Below are positions 31,024-38,228 of a stretch of 39,989 bases of DNA, in pieces (the stretch's first letter is position 1; each line of letters begins with the position of its first letter). Made by a program: the position numbers and the translations under genes. The notes beneath the pieces are model-generated. The model was not told the origin of the DNA. It searched no databases and saw only the letters and a list, made by a program, of their open reading frames with translations. The stretch spans positions 1 through 39,989 of IMG/VR virus record IMGVR_UViG_3300025280_000062, one strand, 5' to 3'. The DNA comes from a virus.

Positions 31024-31629
31024 ATGGCAACTACTTACAGCAACCGCAGCAACACCATCCGCGCAGCCAAGAAAGCCGGTTACACCAAAGACGACATCGT
31101 AATCAGCACCACCGCGGAAGGCCGCTTCTACTACGAGCCGAAGCAAACTGAAGCGCAGAAGGAAGAGGACGCACGGCTGGCGGCCCTGTACGGCCACACC
31201 AACTGCCCGGAATGCGACATCCACCTGAGCAACGGTGTTTGCGACTTCGAAGGGCTGGTTGACGCGCAGGACGGCGACATGAACCGGGCATACCAGCTCC
31301 AGAAAAAAGAGTTCGCCTGCATGGCGTGTGACGCAGAGTGGGGCGCTGACGCACTGGCCCCGGCGGACACCAAAGAGGACGAGCCGAAGAAGCCGGGCAA
31401 GCGTAAGTACAAAAAGAGCGGCGAAAATAGCTATGACCCGAGCACCGTGGACGGCCCGGTGGCGCTGGCTTGGGGTATCTACGACGAGCTGGTCGCCGCA
31501 AAAGGTCGCGACAACATCGTTCGGAAGGAATTTATCGCCGACGCCATCGGTAGCGGCATCAACCCGAACACCGCCAGCACACAGTTCAACGCATGGCGCA
31601 AGGCCCGGGGCTACGAACTGGCTAAATAA
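31024..31629 (+). CDS. Zinc-finger plus winged-helix protein (201 aa)
   Basis: A 201-residue protein. Residues 8-40 are a small basic/beta N-terminal part. Residues 61-102 hold two CxxC pairs (C61/C64 and C99/C102), a zinc ribbon. A Lys-rich linker (KKPGKRKYKKSG) follows, and residues about 145-198 form a winged-helix-like domain (IVRKEFIADAIGSGINPNTASTQFNAWRK) that resembles the 63-residue protein at 33105. ATG 31024 has GAGGTGA at good distance; GTG 31015 is an alternative. Its own strong promoter and optimal codons suggest abundant expression. DNA binding is likely; target unknown. Confidence 0.75.
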   Translation: MATTYSNRSNTIRAAKKAGYTKDDIVISTTAEGRFYYEPKQTEAQKEEDARLAALYGHTNCPECDIHLSNGVCDFEGLVDAQDGDMNRAYQLQKKEFACMACDAEWGADALAPADTKEDEPKKPGKRKYKKSGENSYDPSTVDGPVALAWGIYDELVAAKGRDNIVRKEFIADAIGSGINPNTASTQFNAWRKARGYELAK

Positions 31630-31636
31630 ACAAAAC

Positions 31637-31656
31637 GGCCCCGGGCAACCGGGGTC
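31637..31656 (+). other. GC hairpin with GCAA tetraloop
   Basis: GGCCCCGG (31637-31644) pairs with CCGGGGTC (31649-31656) over a GCAA (GNRA-type) loop immediately after the 31024 gene. No T-run follows. Likely protects the mRNA 3' end or attenuates transcription into the helicase gene. Confidence 0.45.
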
Positions 31657-31685
31657 ACTACCAGACCGACAGAAAGGGGAACATC

Positions 31686-33101
31686 ATGCAGTGGAGCAAC
31701 CACCAGCGAGCCATCTTTGATTTCGTGGCGGACACCATGGCGGGCAGCGGGGTTGTCGAGGCCGTGGCCGGTAGCGGTAAAACCACCACCATCGTCGAGG
31801 CGATGAAGTACCTGCCCAAGAACCAGTCGGTGGCCTTCATGGCGTTTAACGCCAGCATCGCCAAAGAGCTGAAGGCCCGGGTGCCGGCAGGGGTGGAAAC
31901 CATGACCATGAACAGCCTCGGCCACCGGGCGGTCATGCGGGCCGTTGGCAAGGTGGAGCTGGACAGCAACAAGGTCCGCGGGATCGTGCGGGCCATGGTG
32001 CCGGAGCACTGGCGGACCGTGGACCCGGACGCCGTTACCGCCGTCGTTCAGCTGGTGGGGCTGGCGAAGGCCCATGGGCTGGTGCCGGACGCCCCGGGCT
32101 TTGAGGACCTTGCGGTCCACCACGGGGTGGACTACACCCCTGAAATCGACCTGTACGCCCGCAAGGCCCTCCGGGCCAACAACACGGACACCCGGGTCAT
32201 CGACTTCAACGACCAGCTCTACTTCCCGGTGATCAACCACTGGTATCCGCGCCAGCAATTCGACGTTATCTTCCTGGACGAAGCGCAGGACGTGTCCACA
32301 GTACAGCGCCAGCTCGTCGCCATGGCGCTGAAGCCCGGGGGCCGGGTGGTTGCGGTGGGCGACCGCCGTCAGGCCATTTATGGCTTCCGTGGGGCGGACA
32401 GTGCGAGCTTGGACAACATAGCCACGGAGTTCGGGGCCACCCGCCTACCCCTGTCCGTCACCTACCGCTGCCCGGCGGCGGTGGTACGGCAGGCCCAAAC
32501 CGTGGCGCCGGAAATACAGGCCGCCGCCGGGGCGCCGGAGGGCTTCGTAGGCCCTGCCGGGGACCAGTTCCCCGGGCCGGCGGACATGGTGGTGTGCCGC
32601 AACAACGCCCCGCTCCTGTCGCTGGCCTTCCAGATGCTGTCCAACGGGCAAGCCTGTAACGTCATGGGCCGGGACATCTCCGCTTCGCTGGTCACCTTCA
32701 TCCAGCGCTTCAAGGCCGGCACCGTTGGCGACTTGCTGGCGGCTGTGGACCGCTGGTACGTCGCGGAGCTGGACAAGGCCCTACGGGCGGAAAACGAGTC
32801 CAAGGCCGCCAGCGTGGAGGACCGGGTGGCCTGTGTGTACGCACTGGCGGACGGCCTACCGTCCACCGGCTCGGTGGGGCTGGTGGTAGCCCGCGTCAAG
32901 GAAATCTTTGCAGCGGGCGGGGGCGCCACCTTGTCCAGCGTACACCGTGCCAAGGGGCTGGAGGCGGACAACGTGTTCGTCCTGGAACCCGGGCTTATGC
33001 CGAGCCGCTTTGCCCGCAAACCGTGGCAGCAAGTCCAGGAGCAGAACCTGATGTATGTCGCTTGGACCCGGGCTGGTAAAAACCTGTATTTTATGGAGTA
33101 G
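31686..33101 (+). CDS. Second UvrD-like SF1 helicase
   Basis: A 471-residue SF1 helicase distinct from the 29429 gene. Motif I is AVAGSGKTT (residues 26-34), Ia is FMAFNASIAKEL, II is FLDEAQDVS, III GDRRQAIYGFRGAD, IV YRCP, V SVHRAKGLEADNVFVL and VI YVAWTRAGKNLYF. The GDRRQAIYGFRG signature is the F-box helicase/UvrD-like class. The ribosome site AAGGGGAACATC precedes ATG 31686. Two SF1 helicases suggests separate replication and repair or recombination roles. Confidence 0.92.
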   Translation: MQWSNHQRAIFDFVADTMAGSGVVEAVAGSGKTTTIVEAMKYLPKNQSVAFMAFNASIAKELKARVPAGVETMTMNSLGHRAVMRAVGKVELDSNKVRGIVRAMVPEHWRTVDPDAVTAVVQLVGLAKAHGLVPDAPGFEDLAVHHGVDYTPEIDLYARKALRANNTDTRVIDFNDQLYFPVINHWYPRQQFDVIFLDEAQDVSTVQRQLVAMALKPGGRVVAVGDRRQAIYGFRGADSASLDNIATEFGATRLPLSVTYRCPAAVVRQAQTVAPEIQAAAGAPEGFVGPAGDQFPGPADMVVCRNNAPLLSLAFQMLSNGQACNVMGRDISASLVTFIQRFKAGTVGDLLAAVDRWYVAELDKALRAENESKAASVEDRVACVYALADGLPSTGSVGLVVARVKEIFAAGGGATLSSVHRAKGLEADNVFVLEPGLMPSRFARKPWQQVQEQNLMYVAWTRAGKNLYFME

Positions 33102-33104
33102 GGT

Positions 33105-33296
33105 ATGCGTAACGGCAACACCAAGAAAGTGAGAAACATCTGCAACACCCTCCACCGCCTGTACGGCGGGGAGGTCAGCAGAAAGCAAGTCATTGAGGCC
33201 GCCGTGAGGCAAGGTGTTCCGGAAAACACCGCGTCGGACGTCTGGCAGCAATGGCGCCAACAAAACGGAAACGAGAGGAAACCTCATGTTCGGTAA
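33105..33296 (+). CDS. Small winged-helix protein (63 aa)
   Basis: A 63-residue basic protein. VSRKQVIEAAVRQGVPENTASDVWQQWRQQ resembles the C-terminal domain of the 31024 protein (NPNTASTQFNAWRK), so it is a free-standing paralogue of that winged-helix-like domain. It starts right after the helicase stop (GAGTAGGGT) and overlaps queE by 11 bases, tying helicase and modification genes in one transcript. A regulatory or DNA-binding role is inferred. Confidence 0.7.
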   Translation: MRNGNTKKVRNICNTLHRLYGGEVSRKQVIEAAVRQGVPENTASDVWQQWRQQNGNERKPHVR

Positions 33297-34038
33297 AAAC
33301 CCGAAGCCGTCCTTCGGCTTTGAGCAAACCGGGGAGCGTGTGCTGGTTCGCGCCCTGTTCCCCACCATCCAAGGGGAAGGCCCCTTCACGGGCCACCCGG
33401 CCATCTTTGTCCGGCTCGGCGGCTGCCCCTTGCACTGCTGGTTCTGCGACACGGATTTCACTGAGGCCCGGTCGGAGTGGTACACGGCGGAGGAGCTGGT
33501 GTGGATGTGTGCCACAAACTGGGATAACGCCCGGTGGCAGGCGGAGCCGCTGGTGGTAATCACCGGGGGCGAGCCCCTGTACCAGAACGTCGGCCCGCTG
33601 ATCCGTGGCCTGCTGGACAGCGGCTTCCAGGTGCAGATCGAAACCAGTGGGGCGGTCAAGAACGTGCCGTCGGCCCTGCTGTGGCAGCCCGGGGTTCATA
33701 CGGTGGTGAGCCCCAAGACCGCCAGCGTACACCCGGATATCCTTCGCTACGCCACCGACTGGAAATACGTGATTGGCCACGACGCCACGGTCACGGAGGA
33801 TGGTGTGCCGGTGGTGGATACACAGGACACCGGCAAGCCCCGGCAACTGGCCAGCCCCTTCGGGCGCGTAAGCCCTGACCCGTTCCGGGTGTGGCTGCAG
33901 CCGAGGGAAGATTATGACCCGGTCGGCAAGCCGAACAAGCTGGCCAACGACGCCAACCTGCAGCGGACGAAGCAGGTGGCGCTCCTGTTCGGCTACTGCG
34001 TTTCCCTGCAAACCCACAAAATCCTTGGAGTGGAATAA
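33286..34038 (+). CDS. queE: 7-carboxy-7-deazaguanine synthase
   Basis: A 250-residue radical SAM enzyme. It carries the QueE-type cluster motif C47-x3-C51-x2-C54 (GCPLHCWFCDT) and GGEP at residues 94-97. QueE turns 6-carboxytetrahydropterin into CDG, the third step of preQ0 synthesis. ATG 33286 has AGAGGAA upstream; the longer frame from 33214 overlaps the previous gene. FALFPTIQGEGP-like text near residue 25 and GRVSPDPFRVWLQPREDYD-like text near the end fit the family. Stop and next ATG overlap (TAATG). Confidence 0.93.
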   Translation: MFGKNPKPSFGFEQTGERVLVRALFPTIQGEGPFTGHPAIFVRLGGCPLHCWFCDTDFTEARSEWYTAEELVWMCATNWDNARWQAEPLVVITGGEPLYQNVGPLIRGLLDSGFQVQIETSGAVKNVPSALLWQPGVHTVVSPKTASVHPDILRYATDWKYVIGHDATVTEDGVPVVDTQDTGKPRQLASPFGRVSPDPFRVWLQPREDYDPVGKPNKLANDANLQRTKQVALLFGYCVSLQTHKILGVE

Positions 34039-34487
34039 TGCCATACCAATCAACCAAACGATACGGCCACGAAGTGGGGCTGTCCTGCGCCTTCCGCCAG
34101 TGGCGGGCGGACAGCCATTGCCAGCTCTTGCACGGCTACGCCCTGTCCTTTGAGTTCACGTTTGAGGCCAGCGAGCTGGACGCCCGGAACTGGGTGGTGG
34201 ACTTCGGCGGGCTGAAGGGCCTGAAGGGTATGCTGGAGGACACCTTCGACCACAAAACCATCGTCGCGGCGGACGACCCGGAGCTGGACTGGTTCCACGA
34301 GGCGGAAGCCCGGGGCCTGCTGGAACTGGTGGTGGCCGAGCGGGCCGGGTGCGAAGCCTTTGCCCGGCTGGCCTTCGAGGCGGCGGAATTGTACCTGCAG
34401 GACTACGGCTACGCCGGTCGGGTGCGGGTTGTGAAGGTGGAAGTTAAAGAACACGGCGCAAACGGAGCAAGCTACTATGAGTCTTGA
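34038..34487 (+). CDS. queD: 6-carboxytetrahydropterin synthase (QueD variant)
   Basis: A 149-residue PTPS-fold protein. C28 in SHCQLLHGYALSF aligns with the catalytic Cys of QueD, and WVVDFGGLK, FDHKTIV and VKVEVKEH match the family. The zinc site is unusual: H32 is kept, but the second His of HGH is Tyr34, and the first His of the AAHRL motif appears replaced (LSCAFRQ). Phage and some bacterial QueD-like variants share this form. It would act second in preQ0 synthesis. Overlaps folE by 11 bases. Confidence 0.88.
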   Translation: MPYQSTKRYGHEVGLSCAFRQWRADSHCQLLHGYALSFEFTFEASELDARNWVVDFGGLKGLKGMLEDTFDHKTIVAADDPELDWFHEAEARGLLELVVAERAGCEAFARLAFEAAELYLQDYGYAGRVRVVKVEVKEHGANGASYYES

Positions 34488-35097
34488 TAACGCCAGCCCG
34501 GCGGACTGGAGCCGGGCACAGTATTACCAAACCACGAAGGACAGCGTTCGCAACCTGCTCCGCTTTGCCGGGGAAGACCCGGGCCGGGGCGGCCTGCAAG
34601 ACACCCCTGACCGTGTGCTGAAGGCATGGCGGGACCACTGGTGCGCCGGGTATGACGTGGACGTTGGTGCCTTGCTGAAAACCTTTGAAGACGGGGCCGA
34701 GGGAATTGACGAGATGGTGGTGGTTAAGGACATCCCGGTCTATAGCCACTGCGAACACCACCTCGCCGCCATCTTTGGTCGCGCTCATGTAGCCTACATC
34801 CCGGACGGGCGGATTGTGGGCCTGTCCAAGATCAACCGGGTGGTGGACGCCTTTGCCCGGCGCCTGCAGGTACAGGAGCGGCTGACCCGGCAGGTGGCCG
34901 ACGCCCTGACGGAGCACCTGCAGCCGTTGGGGGTGGCGGTCATGCTGGAGTGCCGGCACCTCTGCATGGAATCCCGGGGCGTGTGCCAGCAAGGGCACAG
35001 CACCATCACCAGCGCCATGAGGGGCGCGTTCCGCAAAGAACAGGACACCCGAAACGAATTTCTAGCCATTGTGAACGGAGGAAGCCGCCATGTCTAA
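34477..35097 (+). CDS. folE: GTP cyclohydrolase I
   Basis: A 206-residue FolE. The zinc/active-site segment HCEHHLAAIFGRAHVAYIPDGRIVGLSKINR is intact (C92, H94/H95), and the second zinc cysteine lies in CRHLCM (C159/C163). RLTRQVADAL and GVAVMLECRHLCMESRGV are conserved. It opens the pathway by turning GTP into dihydroneopterin triphosphate. Supplying this step from the phage raises precursor for base modification. The stop overlaps queC (ATG 35090). Confidence 0.95.
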   Translation: MSLDNASPADWSRAQYYQTTKDSVRNLLRFAGEDPGRGGLQDTPDRVLKAWRDHWCAGYDVDVGALLKTFEDGAEGIDEMVVVKDIPVYSHCEHHLAAIFGRAHVAYIPDGRIVGLSKINRVVDAFARRLQVQERLTRQVADALTEHLQPLGVAVMLECRHLCMESRGVCQQGHSTITSAMRGAFRKEQDTRNEFLAIVNGGSRHV

Positions 35098-35905
35098 GGC
35101 ACTGGTAGTTCTCAGCGGCGGGCAGGACAGCACGTTCTGTCTCGGCCTAGCCGTACAGGAGCACGGGGCGAGCAACGTGGTTGCCCTGACGTTTAATTAC
35201 GGGCAAACCCACTCCCGGGAGCTGGAGGCCGCCGCCACGGTGGCCACCATGTTCGGGGTCGGGCATGAAGTGGTGGACGTGCCGGACGTGCTGGTGTCCA
35301 CCAGTCCGCTGACGGACCGCAGCCAGGAGCTTGAGCAGTACGAAACGGCGGAGGAGATGGAAGCCATTATTGGTGACCGGGTGGAGAAAACCTTCGTGCC
35401 GATGCGAAACGCCTTTTTCCTGACGCTGGCGGCGAACCGGGCGGTGGCGCGGGACTGCTGGTTTATTTACACAGGGGTCTGCGAGGACGACAATGCCAAT
35501 TACCCGGACTGCCGTGGGGCTTTTATTGCAGCGCAGGAACAGGCCATCATAGAGGCCCTCGGGCTGGAACCCGGCGCGATTGCTATTGTGGCGCCGCTCT
35601 TGCACGTAAGCAAACCGGAGCAGATTAAACGCGCCCGGGCGGTGCCGGGGGTCTACGAGGCATGGGCCTATAGTCACACCGCCTACGACGGCCAGTACCC
35701 GCCCGTCGGCCGGGACCATGCCACGGTTCTCCGCGAGGCCGCCTTCGCCGAGGCGGGTGTGCCGGACCCGTTGGTGGCCCGGGCGGTGTTCGAAGGGCTT
35801 ATGGATGTCCCGGACACGGACAACTACGACATCATTCGGGGCGACGTTCCGTTGGTGCAGAGCCTGCCGGTGCTGGTGGCCTACGTTACCGAGGGGCAGG
35901 GGTGA
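35090..35905 (+). CDS. queC: 7-cyano-7-deazaguanine synthase without zinc cysteines
   Basis: A 271-residue QueC. The ATP P-loop SGGQDST (residues 9-15) is intact, and FNYGQTHSRELEAA, VPMRNAFFLTLAANRA and YTGVCEDDNANYPDCR match the family. QueC makes preQ0 from CDG, ammonia and ATP. The C-terminal cysteine cluster, which normally binds zinc, is replaced: the SCY motif reads SHTAYDG (residues 195-201), and PCGKCDACLLR reads PPVGRDHATVLR (204-215). No Gat (amidotransferase) fusion is present. Ribosome site GGAGGA before ATG 35090. Confidence 0.9.
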   Translation: MSKALVVLSGGQDSTFCLGLAVQEHGASNVVALTFNYGQTHSRELEAAATVATMFGVGHEVVDVPDVLVSTSPLTDRSQELEQYETAEEMEAIIGDRVEKTFVPMRNAFFLTLAANRAVARDCWFIYTGVCEDDNANYPDCRGAFIAAQEQAIIEALGLEPGAIAIVAPLLHVSKPEQIKRARAVPGVYEAWAYSHTAYDGQYPPVGRDHATVLREAAFAEAGVPDPLVARAVFEGLMDVPDTDNYDIIRGDVPLVQSLPVLVAYVTEGQG

Positions 35906-36336
35906 TGCGCGTCATCGCTTGCGGGGGCCGAAAGCTCCCGCACCCCGCACCGGCCCGGGAGCTTTACACAGGGCCGTTATTCAGGGCGGCCCGGGCATGG
36001 GCAGAGCAAAGTCCGGGCGGGCGCTGGTTTATCCTGTCCGCGCACCACGGGCTGGTACATCCGGACACGGTGGTGGAACCGTACGACGTTTACGTCACGA
36101 AGGACAAAAGGCACTTAGAGTGGGCCGTGGGTAAGATTGGGGCGGCCCTGCAAGGCACCGTCCCGGCGCACCTCGATCGCCCGGAAACTGCTGTCACCGT
36201 GGCGGCCCCGTTGCGGTACTACCTTGCCCTGAGCCGTTACAGCGACATGAGCGTGAGCTGGGCTTTCGAGGACTTGACTCAAACCCGAATGGGCTTTCAG
36301 CTGCAGTGGCTTCGCAACAACACAGAAAGGGGGTGA
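35905..36336 (+). CDS. DUF6884-like protein of the deazaguanine cluster
   Basis: A 143-residue protein with an N-terminal VIACGGRKLPHPAPARELYTGPLFRAARAW and then WFILSAHHGLVHPDTVVEPYD, the signature of DUF6884 (a YaaA/ArcS-lyase-like family by pattern). These occur next to 7-deazaguanine genes but their reaction is not established. It is between queC and dpdA with tight spacing (TGATG overlap upstream, two bases downstream), so a role in base modification, preQ0 processing or delivery to DpdA is inferred. GTG 35902 is an alternative start. Confidence 0.75.
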   Translation: MRVIACGGRKLPHPAPARELYTGPLFRAARAWAEQSPGGRWFILSAHHGLVHPDTVVEPYDVYVTKDKRHLEWAVGKIGAALQGTVPAHLDRPETAVTVAAPLRYYLALSRYSDMSVSWAFEDLTQTRMGFQLQWLRNNTERG

Positions 36337-36337
36337 T

Positions 36338-37243
36338 ATGAAAGTCTACCTTGCCGGGGAACGGGAGGCTTACGACTTGCACACGGGCGAGGCGGCCGAG
36401 TGGTTCCAAGTCGTGAAGCGGCGCCTGTTCAGCTATTACTACCACGGATTCCAGGACAAGAACCTACCGACCCACCACGTCACGCACGCCCGCGAAGCCG
36501 GGCTGGACCTGTTCCTGGACAGCGGGGCGTTCACCGCGTTTTCGCAGGGTGCGGAAATCCGGATCGACGATTATGCCGCGTACATTCACCAGACCGCCGA
36601 CTGGTGGTCGGTGATGTCCTGCCTTGACGCCATTGGCGACGCGGAGGGGTCGTACAACAACCTGAAGGCACTGGAGTCCAACGGGTGCAAGGTGGCCCCG
36701 GTGTTCCACTGCCGGGAGGACGCCCGGTGGCTGGTGAAATACTTGGACGAGGGCTACGACTACATCCTGCTCGGGGGCATGGTGCCGGAGTCCACCCGGT
36801 GGCTTCACGAGTGGCTGGACTGGCTGTGGGGCGACTACCTGACGCACCCGGACGGCACACCCCGGGTGAAGGTACACGGGTTCGGCCTGACCGACCAGTT
36901 CCTGATGTTCCGATACCCGTGGTACAGCGTGGACTCCTCAAGCTGGCTGATGACGGGCATCTTCGGGTCATGCGTATTCAACCGGCCCGAGGGGCTGCGA
37001 AAAATCGTGTTCTCCGAAAACAGCCCGGACGCCAAGAAGTGGACGAGCTGGCACTACGACCGCCTGCCACCCCTGCAGCAAGCCGAGGTCGACCGCTGGC
37101 TGGAGCCCTATGGGGTAACAGCGGGCCAGCTTCGGGAGTCCTACGTGTTCCGGGATGTGGTAAATGCAGCCACCTTCACGGAGATGGAGGCCCGGGGCGC
37201 CAAAACATTCAAGAACGAGATTAAGGGGTTGTTTGATGCTTGA
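36338..37243 (+). CDS. dpdA: DNA-guanine transglycosylase DpdA (7-deazaguanine in DNA)
   Basis: A 301-residue TGT-superfamily protein of the phage DpdA type. The N-terminal LFLDSGAFTAF contains D61-S-G-A, the family's active-site block, followed by SCLDAIGD and PVFHCREDARWLVKYLDEGYDYILLGG. Near residues 180-203, HGFGLTDQFL and the YSVDSSSW motif agree with other DpdA proteins. It would swap guanine for preQ0 (or a derivative) in phage DNA after replication, guarding against restriction. All four preQ0 synthesis genes are directly upstream. The clamp-like gene starts within its last codons. No tRNA-Tgt-type zinc site (CxCxxC) is present. Confidence 0.9.
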   Translation: MKVYLAGEREAYDLHTGEAAEWFQVVKRRLFSYYYHGFQDKNLPTHHVTHAREAGLDLFLDSGAFTAFSQGAEIRIDDYAAYIHQTADWWSVMSCLDAIGDAEGSYNNLKALESNGCKVAPVFHCREDARWLVKYLDEGYDYILLGGMVPESTRWLHEWLDWLWGDYLTHPDGTPRVKVHGFGLTDQFLMFRYPWYSVDSSSWLMTGIFGSCVFNRPEGLRKIVFSENSPDAKKWTSWHYDRLPPLQQAEVDRWLEPYGVTAGQLRESYVFRDVVNAATFTEMEARGAKTFKNEIKGLFDA

Positions 37244-38228
37244 CCGAATCAACACGGTACTCGGGGCGGTGGCCAAGAAGGACATCGTGCCCGTGCTCAC
37301 GCACGTTTACGTGACGCCCGACGCGGTGCAGGGCAGCAACGGGCGGCTGTCCATCCACTACCCGGGGCAGACCCCGGTGGACCGGGAAGTGTGCCTGCCC
37401 GGCACCAAACTCCAGCAAGCCCTCAAGCGGGGCAAAGAGCCCCGGTGGAGCACCACCGAGCAGAGCCTCACGCTGACCGCCGGGCGGCTCCGGGTTCGCT
37501 TGCCCATCAACCCGGCCCCCTACCCGGTTACAACGCCGAGCGAGGGCGACCCCTACCCCATAGCCGACCCGGAAGCGTTCACCGCTGCTGTGGCCACCGT
37601 GCGCCCGTTTGTGGCGCAAGACGGCTCCAAGCCGTGGGCGTGTGGTGTGCTGGTGAAGGGGGAGCACCTGTACGCAACCAACAACGTGATCCTCTGCCGT
37701 CTGCAGTGCCCGGCGCTTGCCGGGGACGGGTTGCCTGCCACCAACATCCCCATGGATGCGCTGGACGAGGTGCTACGGCTGGCAAAGGCCGGGCACCAGC
37801 CGGCGACCTTGCGGGCGGACGGCCAGTCCCTGACGGTGGATTTCGACACCGGGGTCTGGTTGCGGACAACCCTGCTGCCCAACGACTGGCCGGAGGCGGA
37901 TACCATGCTGGACCGGGAACCCAACGGCCCGGGGTATGCGGACGTCCTGCCGGACCTTGCCGACGGGGTGGACGCGGTGGTGCCCTTCAGCGCCGACGAA
38001 CGCGCCCCGGTGGTGGAGTTCGGGGAAACGGGTATGCGGACCCGGGAGGGCGACGTACAGGCGGAGCTTGAGATCCCGGACTTGCCGGCAGGGGCTTACC
38101 GGGCGGAGGTGCTGAAGCTGGTGCTGTCCGCAGCCACGGCGGTCCACTGGGAGGACTTCCCAAGCCCCATCCATTGGGAGGGCGCGGACGGGCGCCTCAA
38201 GGGTATTTTCGCGGGGGTGCGTCTATGA
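37236..38228 (+). CDS. Sliding-clamp-like protein (beta clamp homologue)
   Basis: A 330-residue protein from ATG 37236 (AAGGGG eight bases upstream). The pattern of repeated domains, with MLDRINTVLGAVAKKDIVPVLTHVYVTPDAV at the start, GEHLYATNNVILCRLQCP in the middle and a C-terminal domain ending IFAGVRL, resembles divergent phage DnaN-like clamps. It directly precedes and is coupled (ATGA) to the family A polymerase, which supports a processivity role. Family assignment is by pattern and context; a search would be needed for proof. Confidence 0.65.
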   Translation: MLDRINTVLGAVAKKDIVPVLTHVYVTPDAVQGSNGRLSIHYPGQTPVDREVCLPGTKLQQALKRGKEPRWSTTEQSLTLTAGRLRVRLPINPAPYPVTTPSEGDPYPIADPEAFTAAVATVRPFVAQDGSKPWACGVLVKGEHLYATNNVILCRLQCPALAGDGLPATNIPMDALDEVLRLAKAGHQPATLRADGQSLTVDFDTGVWLRTTLLPNDWPEADTMLDREPNGPGYADVLPDLADGVDAVVPFSADERAPVVEFGETGMRTREGDVQAELEIPDLPAGAYRAEVLKLVLSAATAVHWEDFPSPIHWEGADGRLKGIFAGVRL

